DNA from: Allium sativum | Taxonomy: Eukaryota > Streptophyta > Magnoliopsida > Asparagales > Amaryllidaceae | Assembly (NCBI GenBank): GCA_030737875.1 | Contig: CM060910.1 | Span: 252,372,427-252,436,426, forward strand | DNA: 64,000 nucleotides | Reading direction: 5' to 3' | In this document: positions 9,501 through 22,320 of the stretch, piece after piece | Numbering within the stretch: the stretch's first letter is position 1 | Layout: every line of letters begins with the position of its first letter | Notes under the pieces: generated by a model | Database searches by the model: none | What the model saw: only the letters and a program-made list of their open reading frames with translations | Told to the model about the DNA's origin: nothing | Translations under genes and position numbers: made by a program

Positions 9501-11741
9501 CGAACATGCATATCTACGCACATACATGCTAAAATAGAGGTAATGCTGATTATGTAATAAATATATGGTGTGAATGATAGACATATAAAATAAAGAGCAT
9601 ACCATAGTAGTTAAGGCGCAAAAAGACGCAAGGCTTGAGCCTTGGGCTTTTTTGTGCGACTTTTATACAAATGTGGGTTTTTTGCTTAAAAAATGCACTA
9701 TAATATGCTATTAAAAGTTATAAATTTAGTGATAGAAAAAAACATAGATTAGTATGTACGAAGTCACAAATGCAATTTTGGAACTAAAACAATCACAAAT
9801 TCAATAAATTTAATTAGTTAAAACATAATTCTTTGAACTTTAAAATTAAAACATAACTCAATAAATTTTAAAACATATCTAAGTTTTATTTTATTTTACT
9901 ATTATTATCTGTTTAATTATTTCAAACTTTATTTTACTTTTATCGAAGCTTTTAACCTCCCTCCCATTTTGGTTCCATCTCTAGCCAACCCCAAATTATT
10001 TGGGATTTATGGCTTTGTTGTTGTTGTATCTAAATTTTAATTTAAAATTTAAAACATAGCTCAGTAAATTGACTAACAAGTTTAGATCAAAGTTTAAACC
10101 TTTAAACTAATTAATTTAAATGAAAAACAATTTAAAAAACTGATGTAGATATTTGAAATACACACACACATACCCCCACACCCCCCCCCCCCCCCGACGG
10201 TGGCAGCAGTGGAGGCGGCGGCGGCAGCAGCGGATACAGCAGCAGTTTTTTAGTGTCGAATGCGTTAAAATGAAAAGGAAAACCCTAGTAATTGAATAAA
10301 ATTGTTCGAATTTGAGACCTAAGAGTCAGATCGAGTCCAAATGGAAGTGGGCTTGACATAAAATCAATTATTTCTCGAGACGAGCTTTATTTGCACCTCA
10401 GTTAGCCGAGGCGCCTCGAAGGCCAGCGAGGCGCAAAGCATACGCCTGAGCCTTGGGCGTGCTTAAGCGCGTGCCTTAACAACTATGGAGCATGCTAGGT
10501 ATCATCTTTCAAATTTGCGATTACAGCTGAAAAAAATTCCTCCCAGTGCAAAGCTTCATAATTATCATGCCCAAAACTCAAATGGACATCTGTTGTTTTG
10601 GGTTGGTTTTTTTTATAGCAGAACTCGATAATATCTATACTTACAATGCAATAAGAGTGTTCTAAAATAGAGAACTTTTGTAAGACACCCTCTCTAAATT
10701 TCAAAATACAAAACCTTCCCTTATAAAAATAAGTTCCAAAAAACTCTATTATTAAGTTGCAGCATATTTGTAGAAAAATCGGCAACTATTTGCACACTGT
10801 CAAAATGTTAGTTCTGATCATAGAAACATACGACTAAAGTCCAGATTTGCTGCTGTCAGTGTGTGGAGGGTTTGCTGCTCTTTGTGTTGCCTTCTGTTGG
10901 GGTGGTTGTTGTAGTGTGTCTGGGTTTGTTTGTATTGCCGTCTTGGCTTTTTGTGTATGTCGTATTGTTTATTCCACAGAACAGTTGCGACTCTTCTCAG
11001 CTGTCTCTGTTTTTGTGCGTCATTGGAGAAAGACTGTTTTTCTCCTTTTTGTTATATATATTTGTCCTTTTTGGAAATAAATAAATAAATCAAGAATTAA
11101 TTTAAAAAAAAAATCCGAAATTAAAACTACGAGTGTAATTTAAAACATGTTTTTGAGAAGAGGTTTTCATGTACGGAGCCTGAAAACGAGGGACGGACCC
11201 TAAATTCCTAATTTCCTATTTTAAATATTAGATATAATCTGTTTGCCATAAAATTCAAACAAACAAGCAAAGTTAATTTGCAAAGTTTCAATTTTTTAAA
11301 GTAGCCAACAGCGACATGTATTAACCTTTTCGTTTAAAAATGTCTTTGTCACTCTTCAGATGTCGTGTGCCAATTCCACTAAAAACCAGTATTCTAAAAT
11401 GCATTATCTTTTCATAGTAAAATATGAATGAAATTTTCCTTTCTTCGTTAAACTGTACATCACGATCTTTGTTATTTATGCACTTCATTACAATTTATTG
11501 CATGGTTAGCTGACTATAGATAATTCTAGCCTCTGCCATGCCAGTCGATGGCACTGTTAATTAATAATTATTCATATGCTTGTACGTTTCCCTTCAGGAT
11601 CAAACCAGGCGACTTGCTTCTAATCAACAAATTCCTTCTACTTGAAGTTCAGGTTGGAATACTTTTCTTCAACCGTTTTGACTTTGCTTTCTAAGTTTTA
11701 ATAATAGCCGTGAGGCTGATTCAAGAAATGATCGTCATGTA

Positions 11742-11779
<38 letters not shown>

Positions 11780-13404
11780 CTGGAATGAAAACCAGAATTG
11801 TATAATGGGAACACAGATAACGAGAGGGTTTTGGTTAAATTTGCTATGGTTGTTTCCTACATTTTCTTTTCTTTGTAGCTATTTACTAGTTTTCTAGTAG
11901 TGATTTACAAGCTGTTTTTTTAAATAATCATATACCAGAAATAGTTATCACTAAAGTAAAAGGATAACAAATAATCGAGTAAAAGGTTAAGCTGACCATT
12001 ATATTTGCAATCACTATACCTGAATACAAATGTTACTAGTTTGTGTTCTTATAGCGTTGTTTGTGTTACTGCCTTACGGTTCTTCATGGTTTTTCCCTAA
12101 CTGAAATATAGACTGAAAATAGCTTCAGTAACTAATTATTTGCTGATAAGCACTATTTTGCAGAATGTTAACTGGTATGCTTCATTTTTTGAAATGTTGA
12201 AATCTGAGGACCTTTCTAACGTCCTTCCTGGTGTAACAACGATTGAAGAAGGTATTAACCACCTCCAAGTAAGAATGAAAAAAAGATGCTCTCAATATCC
12301 AGACATGTCTCCCATATGAATGTTTTTGGTCTTTAGATTTATCATTATGAAGAATGTCTCTCATACATGTCTGATATGTGGCATATTCCAATAATCTTAA
12401 CAGCCTATGCAACCAAAAGATTAGAAGCATAAATTGTCATTTTAAAGTTCTTATGAAGCCAGTGTTGTCATTTTAAAGTTCCTATAAAGCCAAAGTTGTC
12501 ATTTAAACATCCTATGAAGCCTGAAGAAATTTGACAAGTGTCATATATAATATATTTTGTTGAGTAACCTGCAGAGCCAATAATTCGTTTGTACATTACC
12601 ATCTAGTCATCTATGTAAATGTAGTAATATCATCTTATGCTTACTAAAGCTTGAGTATGTCAAACTGATATGGCAGGTGTTCAGGTTTACCGAAAGTTTT
12701 ATACTAAGGAGAAGGAAATGTCTAATGGTGTGGTTGCAATTTCTGTTTCCAGACCAGCTCCTCAGCTGTATGATTTATTGGCACACCTGCTTTCCGTATG
12801 TGTTAATGCTTAGCAATGCAATTATATTATAGTATAATATTCACACTTCATTCAGATCAAGTAGTTTCATTCACGCATCACACATAAAAAGCTTTGAATA
12901 ATTATTTCTGGATGCCTCAGAAGAGTTGCATAGTAAAAAAAAATCATCCACTTCCCAAAAAATATATACAGATTTATGGTACTGCTATAAGATTTATGAC
13001 TATGCCTGCATGCCAGGTTAAAGATCTCTAGTTTCACTTTCAGTCTTTTGAGATTTAGAAATTTCAATCAGTTCCAGAAGTTTTGACTTCGGTTTTGGAT
13101 TTTGGTTTATATTCTCTACTAACGTATATTAGAAATGTTGTATTTACCAAAATAAAATGTGGGTGCAGTAAAAAAGAAATTTTGGATGGGAAGTATCGGT
13201 TAATGTCAAATTCCAATAACACAAATATGCAACATAGGCCTGATTGGGTGATAATTATTGATCAAACCCAAATAACTTATACTTTTGTAACCCCCAAGCT
13301 CATTCATTCATTTTACCTGCAATTCCCAGAAATATATACTAGAGTTTCGTTTCTTGTTGATAGCTAATGGTTTAAAATCCTTTTATCAATATATATGTAT
13401 GTAC

Positions 13405-13465
<61 letters not shown>

Positions 13466-15874
13466 TGTGTGTGTATGTATGTATGTATATATATAACATC
13501 ATGAATGCATGCTGATGAATTAGGTTGCGATAAGATTGCGATCATGAATTGAGGATTTTTCTTGGATTATAAACGGTTTGATGATTATGTGGTCCTTTTA
13601 GGATAAAGTATTTGAAATCTGGTTTTAATAACAAATTATTGTCTGATGTTTTAAATGATTTTACTACAATACGTGGTAAATTTGTTTTTTTTTGACTCAA
13701 ATTACGATTTCATCAAATTTCCTGTGAAATTTTAGTTATAATGTTGTTATTTTTTTCCTTGATCATGATTGGATTAATCTTCATTTTATTTTTCTGTTTC
13801 CAGTTGAGATGGAAAGCAAACGAGTGCCTATGAATTTTGTTTTTTCTACTGAAACTTTGAACATTGGTTTTATCTAACATAAATAGGACCTAATTATACT
13901 CACCACTTTACATTGTGATATATTGTTTCAAAGCTTAAATAGATATTTGAATTACTGGCGGTTTATATTGATCTTTAGGGACTAAGTTACAATGGCGTAG
14001 GAGCTCTTTTAGGCATGGTGCCTACTGTTGGGTCTGTTGCAGATGCACTACCACCTCCAAGATCATCTCTCTTGGCATCTTCCATGGAGCTACATTCTCC
14101 CAGTGTAAATTCTGTTCCTAAAGTTACTAGTAATATTCACACATCTTGTTTATTTAATTTTTCATTAACTTTTTGCCTTCACTCACTCATTTTTGCTTGT
14201 CATATTTTTATTTTATTTTTTTGAGGGAAATCCTTGTTCTATTCCATGGTAGATCACTTGGTCATATTTTTAGATGCTTGTTTGCGTATTCTTGAGTTAG
14301 AGATGAGATATTATTCACGTTTGTGTAGCTACTAAAAGGATTACATGTGATATAGTTAACGATACATTAAGGCAAAAATTGAAAACCAAATTAATATGAG
14401 AACAGAGTCAAAAATGGTTCGAAAAAGTTCAGTTTAACTGATAATATGACCCGGATGGGCAACTATGAAAATCGAAAATTCATCTGGCAGACCACTTGAG
14501 CCTATATTAATTTTCAGCTATACTAATGTTTATTCTATCATTTACATATTTATTACATCTTCCCTTTAAACTAATTTATGTTCTAATTGAATGGAGGTTA
14601 AAGGCAAATTCCTGACTGTTGCTGCAAGGGCTCTAGCCAAACATGTTCACCGGAGCGGTGAACGATGGTGGAGGCATTTCTCCGGAAATGGTATACTTTC
14701 TTTTTTATGTACAATGAAATATGTTAGTTTATGGTATGTACTATCTATAGTTTTGTTATCAGATTTCAATAAAAATAAGATTGCATCTGAAGTTATAAAT
14801 GGTATCTTGAATGATTGTTGTTGGATGAATGTTCATTTTCTTCAACCACATGGATGCGTTTTTGAGATGCGTGTTCCTGAAGGGTACGGAGCTAGATGGT
14901 CTGCAGATGGTTCAAAGGTGAAATTTTGGCTTGGTTTCAAAATATAGCATGTTTTCTTTTGGTTGTGTAAATTGTGCTCATTTAATCAAATTCATATTAA
15001 TAAGACATGTGATGGCTGATTTTGTTCACACTCCACCTTTCTTCTTTCACTCCCCACTGTTTTATCAATATTCAAAATTCCCAATACTGCCCGCCCTTAT
15101 CTTCAAATCATAGCGTACCATGTTTAAAAGAAACAACCACGTATATAAGCTGCAACAAAGCGAGGTTTATATAAAAACCTCTCTCATCCTAAGCAAGGTT
15201 CGTGTAATAATCTCGGTTGAATAATAACCTTGTTTGGATCGAGCAAGATCAGTATAATAACCTAGTTCAGATCAATAGTTGTTCGTGAACAAATCATGTC
15301 ATATTTGAATGCGATTTTACAAAAAACGCCGGTGTTTTGAAAATGAATTGGAGGTGGAAGAGGAAAAGTGGGGTGTGGCAATTATTTTGTACTGAATGGG
15401 ATGTGAGAGGAGGAAAACAATTTGAAAATAGAAGTAGCCACGTATAATAGTACCATTAATCAATATTTGAGGTGGGCCAACTTATTTGTGAGAAGATGGA
15501 GCTTCTTCCAAAAAAACTACCAATCAAATACTTTTTGTTCCCATGCCAATCATAACTTATATTCAACATATGCCACAAAACAAGAACGAAAATTAGGCAC
15601 TATGAGAAGTGTTCACAGCGATAAGTATAAGCTGCTAATAGTTTCATCTAACTTGAAAGTAATGATTTTAACAGACTAAAACTTGCGCTTGTAAATAAAT
15701 TAATGCAATATCCACGCATTGTAATGCTGTCAAGCTTCATCTATAATTAACCTTCTTTACTTCTAATGAGCTTTATTATATAGTATCGTAATAGTTTTTG
15801 TTTGTTCTTTTCAGTTTATCGGGTTTTTAGAACCATATACAAAGGATGGCTACTCCAGGCAGTGGAAATGTTAA
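6583..15874 (+). CDS. ASCH-domain protein, 10 exons, 375 aa (predicted RNA-binding)
   Basis: Exons: 6583-6903, 7000-7060, 7133-7181, 11598-11652, 12164-12251, 12677-12795, 13979-14104, 14597-14690, 14763-14917 and 15815-15874. All introns are GT..AG, every junction keeps phase, and the total is 1128 bp including TAA. The ASCH domain (ASC-1 homology, a beta-barrel fold expected to bind nucleic acid) starts near residue 115: HVQEPYFSLLKDGVKTVEGR, then a GDLLLINKFLLLEV strand pair. The C-terminal half has GARALAKHV-like (AARALAKHVHRSGERWW) and GYGARWSADGSKFIGFLEP motifs. From memory it matches the plant 'RNA-binding ASCH domain protein' family (Arabidopsis At3g03320-like). The start is the first in-frame ATG. 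Exon 1 ends at ACT|GTAGGC because a stronger donor at 6936 breaks the frame. Intron 3 is 4.4 kb and transposon-filled; LTR and DNA-element sequence lies just upstream of the gene. Confidence 0.88.
7769..7804. repeat. GTGC/GCGT microsatellite
   Basis: Alternating purine-pyrimidine run GTGTGCGTGCGCGTGCGTGC and onward, in intron 3 of the ASCH gene. Such runs favour Z-DNA and are length-polymorphic. Confidence 0.9.
8208..8373. mobile_element. Possible short non-autonomous DNA element
   Basis: The left edge CAGGGGCGGAGG and the reverse complement of the right edge, CAATGGCGAGGC, form an imperfect inverted repeat around a 'gcccta' rich core. The flanks ACAAG are only partly duplicated, so this is tentative. 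Confidence 0.35.
9603..10487. mobile_element. hAT-type non-autonomous element, 885 bp, in intron 3
   Basis: The ends are inverted: CATAGTAGTTAAGGCGC on the left and CATAGTTGTTAAGGCACGC as the reverse complement of the right. The flanks are the 8-bp duplication GAGCATAC (9595-9602) / GAGCATGC (10488-10495) with one mismatch. Eight-base target duplications are the hAT hallmark. The core is AT-rich and noncoding except for a C15-17 run and a GGCGGC/GCAGCAG trinucleotide patch (about 10180-10245). No transposase is present. Confidence 0.8.
11735..11780. repeat. Poly(T) tract
   Basis: A homopolymer run of more than 40 T in intron 4 of the ASCH gene. It could be the tail of a retroposed sequence in minus orientation, but no body was recognised. 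Confidence 0.9.
12432..12526. repeat. Three-copy tandem repeat, about 32 bp
   Basis: Three diverged copies of a unit with GTTGTCATTTTAAAGTTC followed by TATGAAGCC, in intron 5 of the ASCH gene. Confidence 0.75.
13403..13496. repeat. Compound GT/TA/CA/TATG microsatellite
   Basis: Successive GT, TA, CA, GT and ATGT runs in intron 6 of the ASCH gene. The GT and CA blocks around the TA block make a large imperfect inverted repeat. Confidence 0.9.
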
Positions 15875-16442
15875 GGTATGAGGCATCTTCTCAGGGCGTG
15901 CATTTAAGTTAGGTGACTTTGAAGAGTTTGGTCTAATATATGAAACATTGAAAATACCTTTTTGGTTTTGGGTATTGTCTTAAAGATAATTTCCTCAAAA
16001 AAGAACCAAAATGAATATACGATAATTAGTTAGTTTTAAAGATAAATATTCATATGTCCACATGAAATTATCTCCATTCCATTCACATCCATTTTTACCA
16101 AAATTAAGGTTTCAATTTTACAAGTTAGCTCTTACTTTACACCTAAAAAACACAAATATTTCTTTGTACCATGTAACAATCAACACATTCAAAAGTGAAA
16201 ATAAAAGGTGAAGGTGGTGAATTTTGGATTAAAAAAGAGGCAAATGAGTTAAAAAAAAAAATGAATAATGATAGCAATTTCTAGATAGGTGACAATGAAT
16301 AGTGATTCCAAAAATTTTAGGCTCGCTTGGTTTATCGTTATCACTTTTGGGTTTTCGTACAAATAAAAAAAAAAAAAAACATGTGTCACATGTATTTTTG
16401 GAAGACAACTAATTTGGAAAATTAATTTAACATATAAAATGT

Positions 16443-16445
<3 letters not shown>

Positions 16446-16487
<42 letters not shown>
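16446..16487. repeat. (TA)n microsatellite
   Basis: An uninterrupted AT dinucleotide run of about 42 bp downstream of the ASCH gene. Confidence 0.95.
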
Positions 16488-16489
<2 letters not shown>

Positions 16490-18714
16490 GGAAATGAAAC
16501 AAACAAATAAAAACATTTCATCCCTTCTGCGTTCATTCATCATTGTGATGACTTGAGTTTTAAATCTTTGCCTTTGCTTTACATGTTGGATAATTATAAC
16601 GAAATTCAAAGTATTTTCATTACTTGACATTTTGCCTTTTCATATTAATAATACGTAATATTTTTCTATTGTGAGTAATGGACTCTTGAGAGAGAAAACA
16701 ATTATATGTTTATGTTATATCGTTTTTCTCTCTTCTTTGAAAAAATAATTTCTTTTTAACAGAAAACGAAAGGTAACTTTTCTTTTCATCCACGGTTTCT
16801 TTCAGTTGATCAATAGTATAATTCCATTAAGTTAAGCCATAAATTATACGTAAGTTAATCCACATGGGAATTAAATGACAAAATATGATATTCTGATTTT
16901 TATTCGTTTATTTACTCTTTTTATTTTGCCTTGTATCATTCTGTTCTCGTATTGGTCGAATATAAATTTTGTATGTTAGATTGCACACTTATTGCATACA
17001 TGAACTCAAATCCATACACTATCTAATGTGACTACAATAAAAATCAGTAGATTTAGGATTATCTACATATTCTTATAAGCTTGAATTGTTTTCACAGTTG
17101 TATATACTTTATTCATTCTCTTACAAGTTGTATGCAAACAAAGCTACAAATTATTTTATAATTTTGATTGTTCGGATTGTTGTTAAATTTTATTCTAATT
17201 TATAGTAATGACACATTAACTAAAAATATATTGAAAACAAACTTCTAGTTGAAATCTATTCTTATTTTCAACTAATAAGAGTGAACCACATCATTACAAA
17301 CAAAATCACTTCATCCAAATGAACTTGCAATTATGATTTGAAGCATCAATAAAATTATCATGTAATTGTTTCAAACAAGAACAAAAAACAAGATGATTAA
17401 TAAAATTTAACAACAATCCGAACTCATATGAAGGGACAAATATATAAAACAATAGTACATCAACGGTTATATGATTAAGAAAACGAGAAGAATACATATG
17501 ATGATTTTATTAATGTCGGTGAAAGAAATAACAGTGCATCAACAATTCAAGATTCTTTCCCATTTGTGAATTTTACTTTGAACCACTTCAAACTATTTCT
17601 GAGCTTGAGTATAACATATCTTCTTTGGACTTGGATAAATATGAGGTGATGGTGCTTCTTCTTTCAAATGAACTATCATAAAATAGTTTCCACCCTTTTA
17701 AATAGATATTATTCCATGTTCCATTGTTTTACTCAACCTTAAAGACAAATATATCAGACTCTCTTAAGAGAACCAATAGTAAATATGCGGTTGAATACCA
17801 TCGCAAATGAGCATCCCATCTCTAGAAAACTCATATGGTGTTTTTTTTGTTCGGATAAGGTCTAAAATTTATTAAAGCTGATCCAACTTGTACGTATTCT
17901 TTTTCACAGCTTATAATTTTTTGTATAATTACGTGAATGCAGTTGGTCCAAAAATTACATTAAAACACTAAACAAAATTGGAATGGAATGGAATACTTAA
18001 ATCATTCTATTAATTTATCATTGGAATGGAATACTTAAATCATATGTAAAAAATTGGGTGCTTTTCAATCTCATAGTTAACATTATCACTTAGGTGAAAA
18101 ATAAAAGATCTTGTATCTTCTTATTTCTAAATGCAAACGTGCAATCTCATTTTAGTATTTGATCTTCTAAAGATCGTAAATCACTAATGTGAGTGAAATA
18201 AAATTGCAACAAAACACTGATTCAGATCTCAAAAATATCGATCGATATTTCGTCCAAGATCTCGTTTTGGTCTTTTTTTGAAACGAAACAACAAATCTCA
18301 TAAAATTCCTTTCAAATCCATCGTTCGAGATATAGCTATGTCGAACGATATATCGGACGAGATGGGACATTGAAATATCGATTGAGATTTTGGTTTTTTG
18401 GGTTATGATTTAAATCCGTGCTTGATTCAAAACAACAAATAAAAAAACTTAAACCTAACCGCTATAATTTATGTTGTTTTAATGGTGGTCCCCTCTGTTT
18501 TTATTTCTAAAATTAACCCTAAATAATTTCTCTAATCTATCAACCCAATGCGAGACATCCGAGTCACATCTCGAGATGCTTGAGGAATCTCCTTTTAAGG
18601 CATATTAATAGCACTTTTTGCTAGTAAGCTTGTTAAAAGCCATACTTTATTTCAGTTTACATGATGCTCTTTTTGCTGCATTTAAATAAGACTCGAAAAG
18701 AATCATGTTTAACA

Positions 18715-18718
<4 letters not shown>

Positions 18719-18757
<39 letters not shown>
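18719..18757. repeat. (TA)n microsatellite
   Basis: An uninterrupted AT dinucleotide run of about 39 bp in intergenic sequence. Confidence 0.95.
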
Positions 18758-18758
<1 letters not shown>

Positions 18759-19816
18759 CATATTATATAAGTAATGACTATAATGTGTATTCATATATGT
18801 TCTACAATATTTAGGATTTTCATATTTGATATTTTTTTATATGCATGTTACTTAGAAAATCATGTATTTCATTTTCTATTTACCTGTAACTATTTAATAT
18901 GAATATGAATTTTCTTTCGTGGATTAATCGCAATTGAAGTTTAAGTTATTGTTTTGTAGTAGCATTCATAAAATTATTAATAAGAATGACAATTTTTTAC
19001 ATATCATATACCCCGAGATGGTTCTGATATGTGCCTGAAGGCTCGAGATTGAACTTTGAGACAAACGCCCGAGTTCTCCTTCGATACGAGACAGAGTCTC
19101 CAAAATCTGCGAGACGAAACACGATCGATGTCCGAGATTTAAAACCTTGCAACGAAGAGAAAAAGTTGTATAAATAAGTAAAATGCATGTATAAATAACT
19201 ATGGTTATCGTATTAGAATTCGATCCTTCAAGATTGTCCAAATTTTGCACTATACCACATTTGATGTTTTTTGTCTTCTTCTTTTAAGGCTTCAACTAGT
19301 CGCTCGTTGTCTTCTTCATCATTCGTTATCCTCGAGTAATAAACATCCTTCATTTTGACTCATGCTATAATAAATAATTGTCTCGAGATCACCTGAAATT
19401 TTGTTCTCAAACTTACTTTCCTTACAACTATAATGGGTTGGACAATATTTTTTACGTCTATTATTGATATTAATATTGATTATTAATTTAAATTAAAGAT
19501 TGGAGGTACGTCTGATGCACGAAAGTATCTCATGCGATTAAATATAGTGGTTGGAGTAGTTAATTTGATTTACCTTTATTAAAGTTTCAGATCTTGAATT
19601 TTGGAGAAAATCTCGGGTTCATATCTCGGTCAAAACGGATGGTATTTAAAACACTAATAATTAAAAATGCTATCAAATCTAGGATCTTGGGTAAAATATC
19701 GGATTTTCATCTTGGGCAAGATGAGCGAGATTTTAAACCTTTTCCAGTAGAAAAGAAAGGGTGACGTATATTTAAAGAAATGAAAAGAAATATGTGTATA
19801 TGGTTGAAGTACTAGT

Positions 19817-20312
19817 TAGGGCTGGCAATGGATACCCGAAAAATCCGATATCCGCCCGCGTCCGTATCCGAAAAGCGGATAAATATTCGATATCCGAAAA
19901 AACGAATGCGGATGCATAGATATCCGCATCTGAAAATTATCCGTTCGATTTTATATAACATTATGCTCAAAATTATATGTATTTTAGTATAATGAATCAG
20001 ATTTATTTATTGCTTCACTAAGTCAAATATTTATATTATATGCACTAAATGCATTTTAGCTACTCAATTCTGTTTTATTTCAGCGTATATGTTTATTTTT
20101 AACACTTTAGTGATCAATGAAATTGAAAAACATTTATCTTCAACTAGAAATTTTCATTTATATATCTTGATTTATCGATCGTTGGCGGATGGGATAATTA
20201 TCTGATATCCGTCCGTATCAGCGGGTATGGATATCCGATATCCCGAAATGTTTTTGGATACAAATACAAATATAGCACTATCCGGATTCGAAAGTATCCG
20301 TTGACTGCCTTA
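19817..20312. mobile_element. hAT-type miniature element, 496 bp (family copy 1)
   Basis: Starts TAGGGCTGGCAATGGATACC and ends, as reverse complement, TAAGGCAGTCAACGGATAC, an imperfect terminal inverted repeat. An exact 8-bp target duplication GTACTAGT flanks it (19809-19816 and 20313-20320). Subterminal TATCCG/CGGATA repeats surround a noncoding AT-rich core. The same family occurs at 41650-42139 in the opposite orientation. Confidence 0.85.
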
Positions 20313-20320
20313 GTACTAGT

Positions 20321-21790
20321 CATTTGTTTAAATTATGTAAAATGTCAAATGTGCTATTTTTGTCGGTTGATAAACCAGTTAAAATGGTGGATTCATATAA
20401 AACTTAGTGGAACACAATTTATCTTCTATACCTCTTTCTCTCCGCAATTTCCTTTGGAATAAAGTAAAATTTTCAAATATACTTAAAACTCATAGGCGAT
20501 GACTTATATAAGTTTTCAAATCCTTCAACCTAAATGCATAAGTTTGAAGGATCATTATGCTAATCTTAAGGAGAAAACGATAATTATTGATTGCACCATA
20601 GTCATGTTGAATTTTGCTTTCAAACCGATGGTCTCATCCATGACATAACTTATATTGCTTGCTTTTTTCCAGTATTCCAACCTGTCAACATCAATAATCT
20701 AAAAGCAAAATTCGACATATTTCACGAGGATTACATTATTGTGGTTTTGTAGCAAAGGTGTGCGGTTATGACGATTAATGCATTTTGATAAGAAAAACAA
20801 TGATTAAGCAAAGTTAAATTGAATCTGGGGTTTTCTGGACATTAGCAATTAAGAAATATAGTGAATTAACGTTAAGGTATGTTTCAAAATACCTCTTGCT
20901 TTTATTTGAATCATTTAAACTAATCTGATTTTGTTGAGACGTTTAAGAATGTAAAGTGATTAAAAAAATGACTTTAATTGGTTATCTACGTTAGCCATAA
21001 TAAAGTAAATTTGAATATGCTATGGTGACGATGTTTCTTTGTTGAAATATAATATATAAATATAATTACTTTTGCATGGTGATCTCTTTTTGTTTCTACA
21101 ATCTTGATTAATTGAATTTGATTACATGCGCGCGGGCGTGCGCGCGCGCACACATACACACATATATATACACACACACACACACACACCCCAGTACAAA
21201 GGTATGTCCGTTGGACATGTGCGTAGACTGCCGGATATAAAGCTGGTTGAGAGCAGAAATGGGTGAAAAAGTCTATAGAGACACAAAATTTTGACACAAA
21301 TGGTGACGCAATTGATTTGCACTATTGGATCATCCCATGAATTACACCTCTCCATATAAAGACAAAAAAATCCAACGGTTGAGACTATGTGTCTCCCTCT
21401 TTGTGTTTAATTTTGTGTTCAAACAGTTGCCCCTTATAAGCAGAAAATAATTCAGGTGTAAAGAAACTGGAATGCAGTCTGTGTTTGTTGCGGTATGATT
21501 GGCAGGCATTGTCTGGTGTAAACACGTGCAGGAAGGGTAGTACGTAAGATCAAGTAGTAAAAATTGGAATTGTACACAAATACAAACATACAACCTTGAG
21601 AATGCAGTAGGAACAGTGTATGAGTATTAGTATGTAGTTAAGTAGGACAGAAAAAGGAATTGCAGATTTATTATTTCAGAAAGGTCCCCAAAAAAAAAAA
21701 AAAATACATCATCATTATTATTTTGGAAGACAGAAGCAAAGCAAATAAAAACAAAAGGAAGAACGGAAATGCAGGTAGGCTGTGGAAGCT
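20321..21790. other. AT-rich intergenic sequence
   Basis: No gene seen. It holds a GCGC/CACA/TATA compound microsatellite at about 21126-21190 and an A-run near 21690. Confidence 0.5.
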
Positions 21791-21796
21791 GGAAGA

Positions 21797-22320
21797 CTAT
21801 TTGTTTGATTGTCTGGCCATGTACTCTCTCTCAATCCTGTCAACTTCTGCAAGCTGGAAGGAAAAAATAAATGAAAAAATAAGCAGTGAACGTACAACTG
21901 TGCTGAAAGCAAGGGAAGTATATAACAAACCAATTCAGGGAAGCAGTAAAATTCGTCCTCGTTAATATTTTCGTTGTTCCCTGTAATAGTGGTAATAGAA
22001 ATAGCGGAGATGCCAATCAAATTGTCATTGGAGGGAGAAGTGTTTGGTCGAGTTGGTGAAACAGTGTGGTGGTGGACATGAGAAATAGTAGCGGTGGTGT
22101 GAGAGGCCGAAGGTCGATGCTGTTTTGTAAGACGTGTGCTATTCCGTTGAAGTTTTTCAAGTGGAGGTGGTGGTGTGGTGTCGTTAGTTGTCGTGGAAAT
22201 TTTGACGTGCATGATTACATGCAACAGTTAGCATGTAAGGAGTGTAATAAGATAGTTGGTCAAGAAGAAGAAAAAAAAAGATTATGAATGCCGTGTGCAA
22301 AGAAGATGTACCTTTGTCAT
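21797..22320 (-). CDS. Tentative small gene, three exons, 84 aa, unidentified
   Basis: Minus-strand model: ATG at 22320 (context ACAATGAC), exons 22312-22320, 22120/22119-21931 and 21853-21797. The last intron (21930-21854, 77 bp) is an excellent U-rich plant intron with G|GTTTGT donor and TTCCTTCCAG acceptor. The product would be histidine/threonine-rich, then acidic (NINEDEFYCFPEL) with a charged helix-like end (AEVDRIEREYMARQSNK). A TATATATA box at about 22392-22401 on this strand lies about 75 bp upstream of the ATG. The first intron acceptor (ACAG at 22120) is weak, and the middle exon could begin further upstream. I do not recognise the family; the last two exons are the best-supported part. 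Confidence 0.35.

Larger units (their letters stand above)
7182..11597 (+). other. Intron 3 of the ASCH gene, enlarged by repeats
   Basis: The intron has donor AG|GTATAA and acceptor CCCTTCAG|G. It holds a GTGC/GCGT microsatellite (7769-7804), a possible small DNA element (8208-8373), homopolymer C runs near 8567 and 10180, a hAT-type element (9603-10487), and a T-rich stretch (10850-11090) ending in AAATAAATAAATAAAT that may be a retroposon 3' tail. No exon with the gene's phase was seen inside. Confidence 0.7.
15875..19808. other. AT-rich intergenic sequence
   Basis: No gene could be supported. It contains TA microsatellites (16446-16487, 18719-18757). On the minus strand near 17560-17680 there is a short protein-like stretch with an internal stop, unidentified. 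GAGAT/ATCTC-rich degenerate sequence at 18200-18400, 18990-19160 and 19590-19740 looks like an old dispersed repeat family. Confidence 0.55.

Noticed and set aside
10847..11084. Overlapping Val/Cys-rich plus-strand frames
   Set aside because: Low-complexity T/G-rich sequence ending in an AAATAAAT run, more like a retroposon tail than a gene.
22066..22287. Plus-strand frame with CKTC and CKEC pairs that looks like a zinc ribbon
   Set aside because: It has no ATG-supported context or splice signals and lies antisense to the better minus-strand model; the cysteines may be chance.
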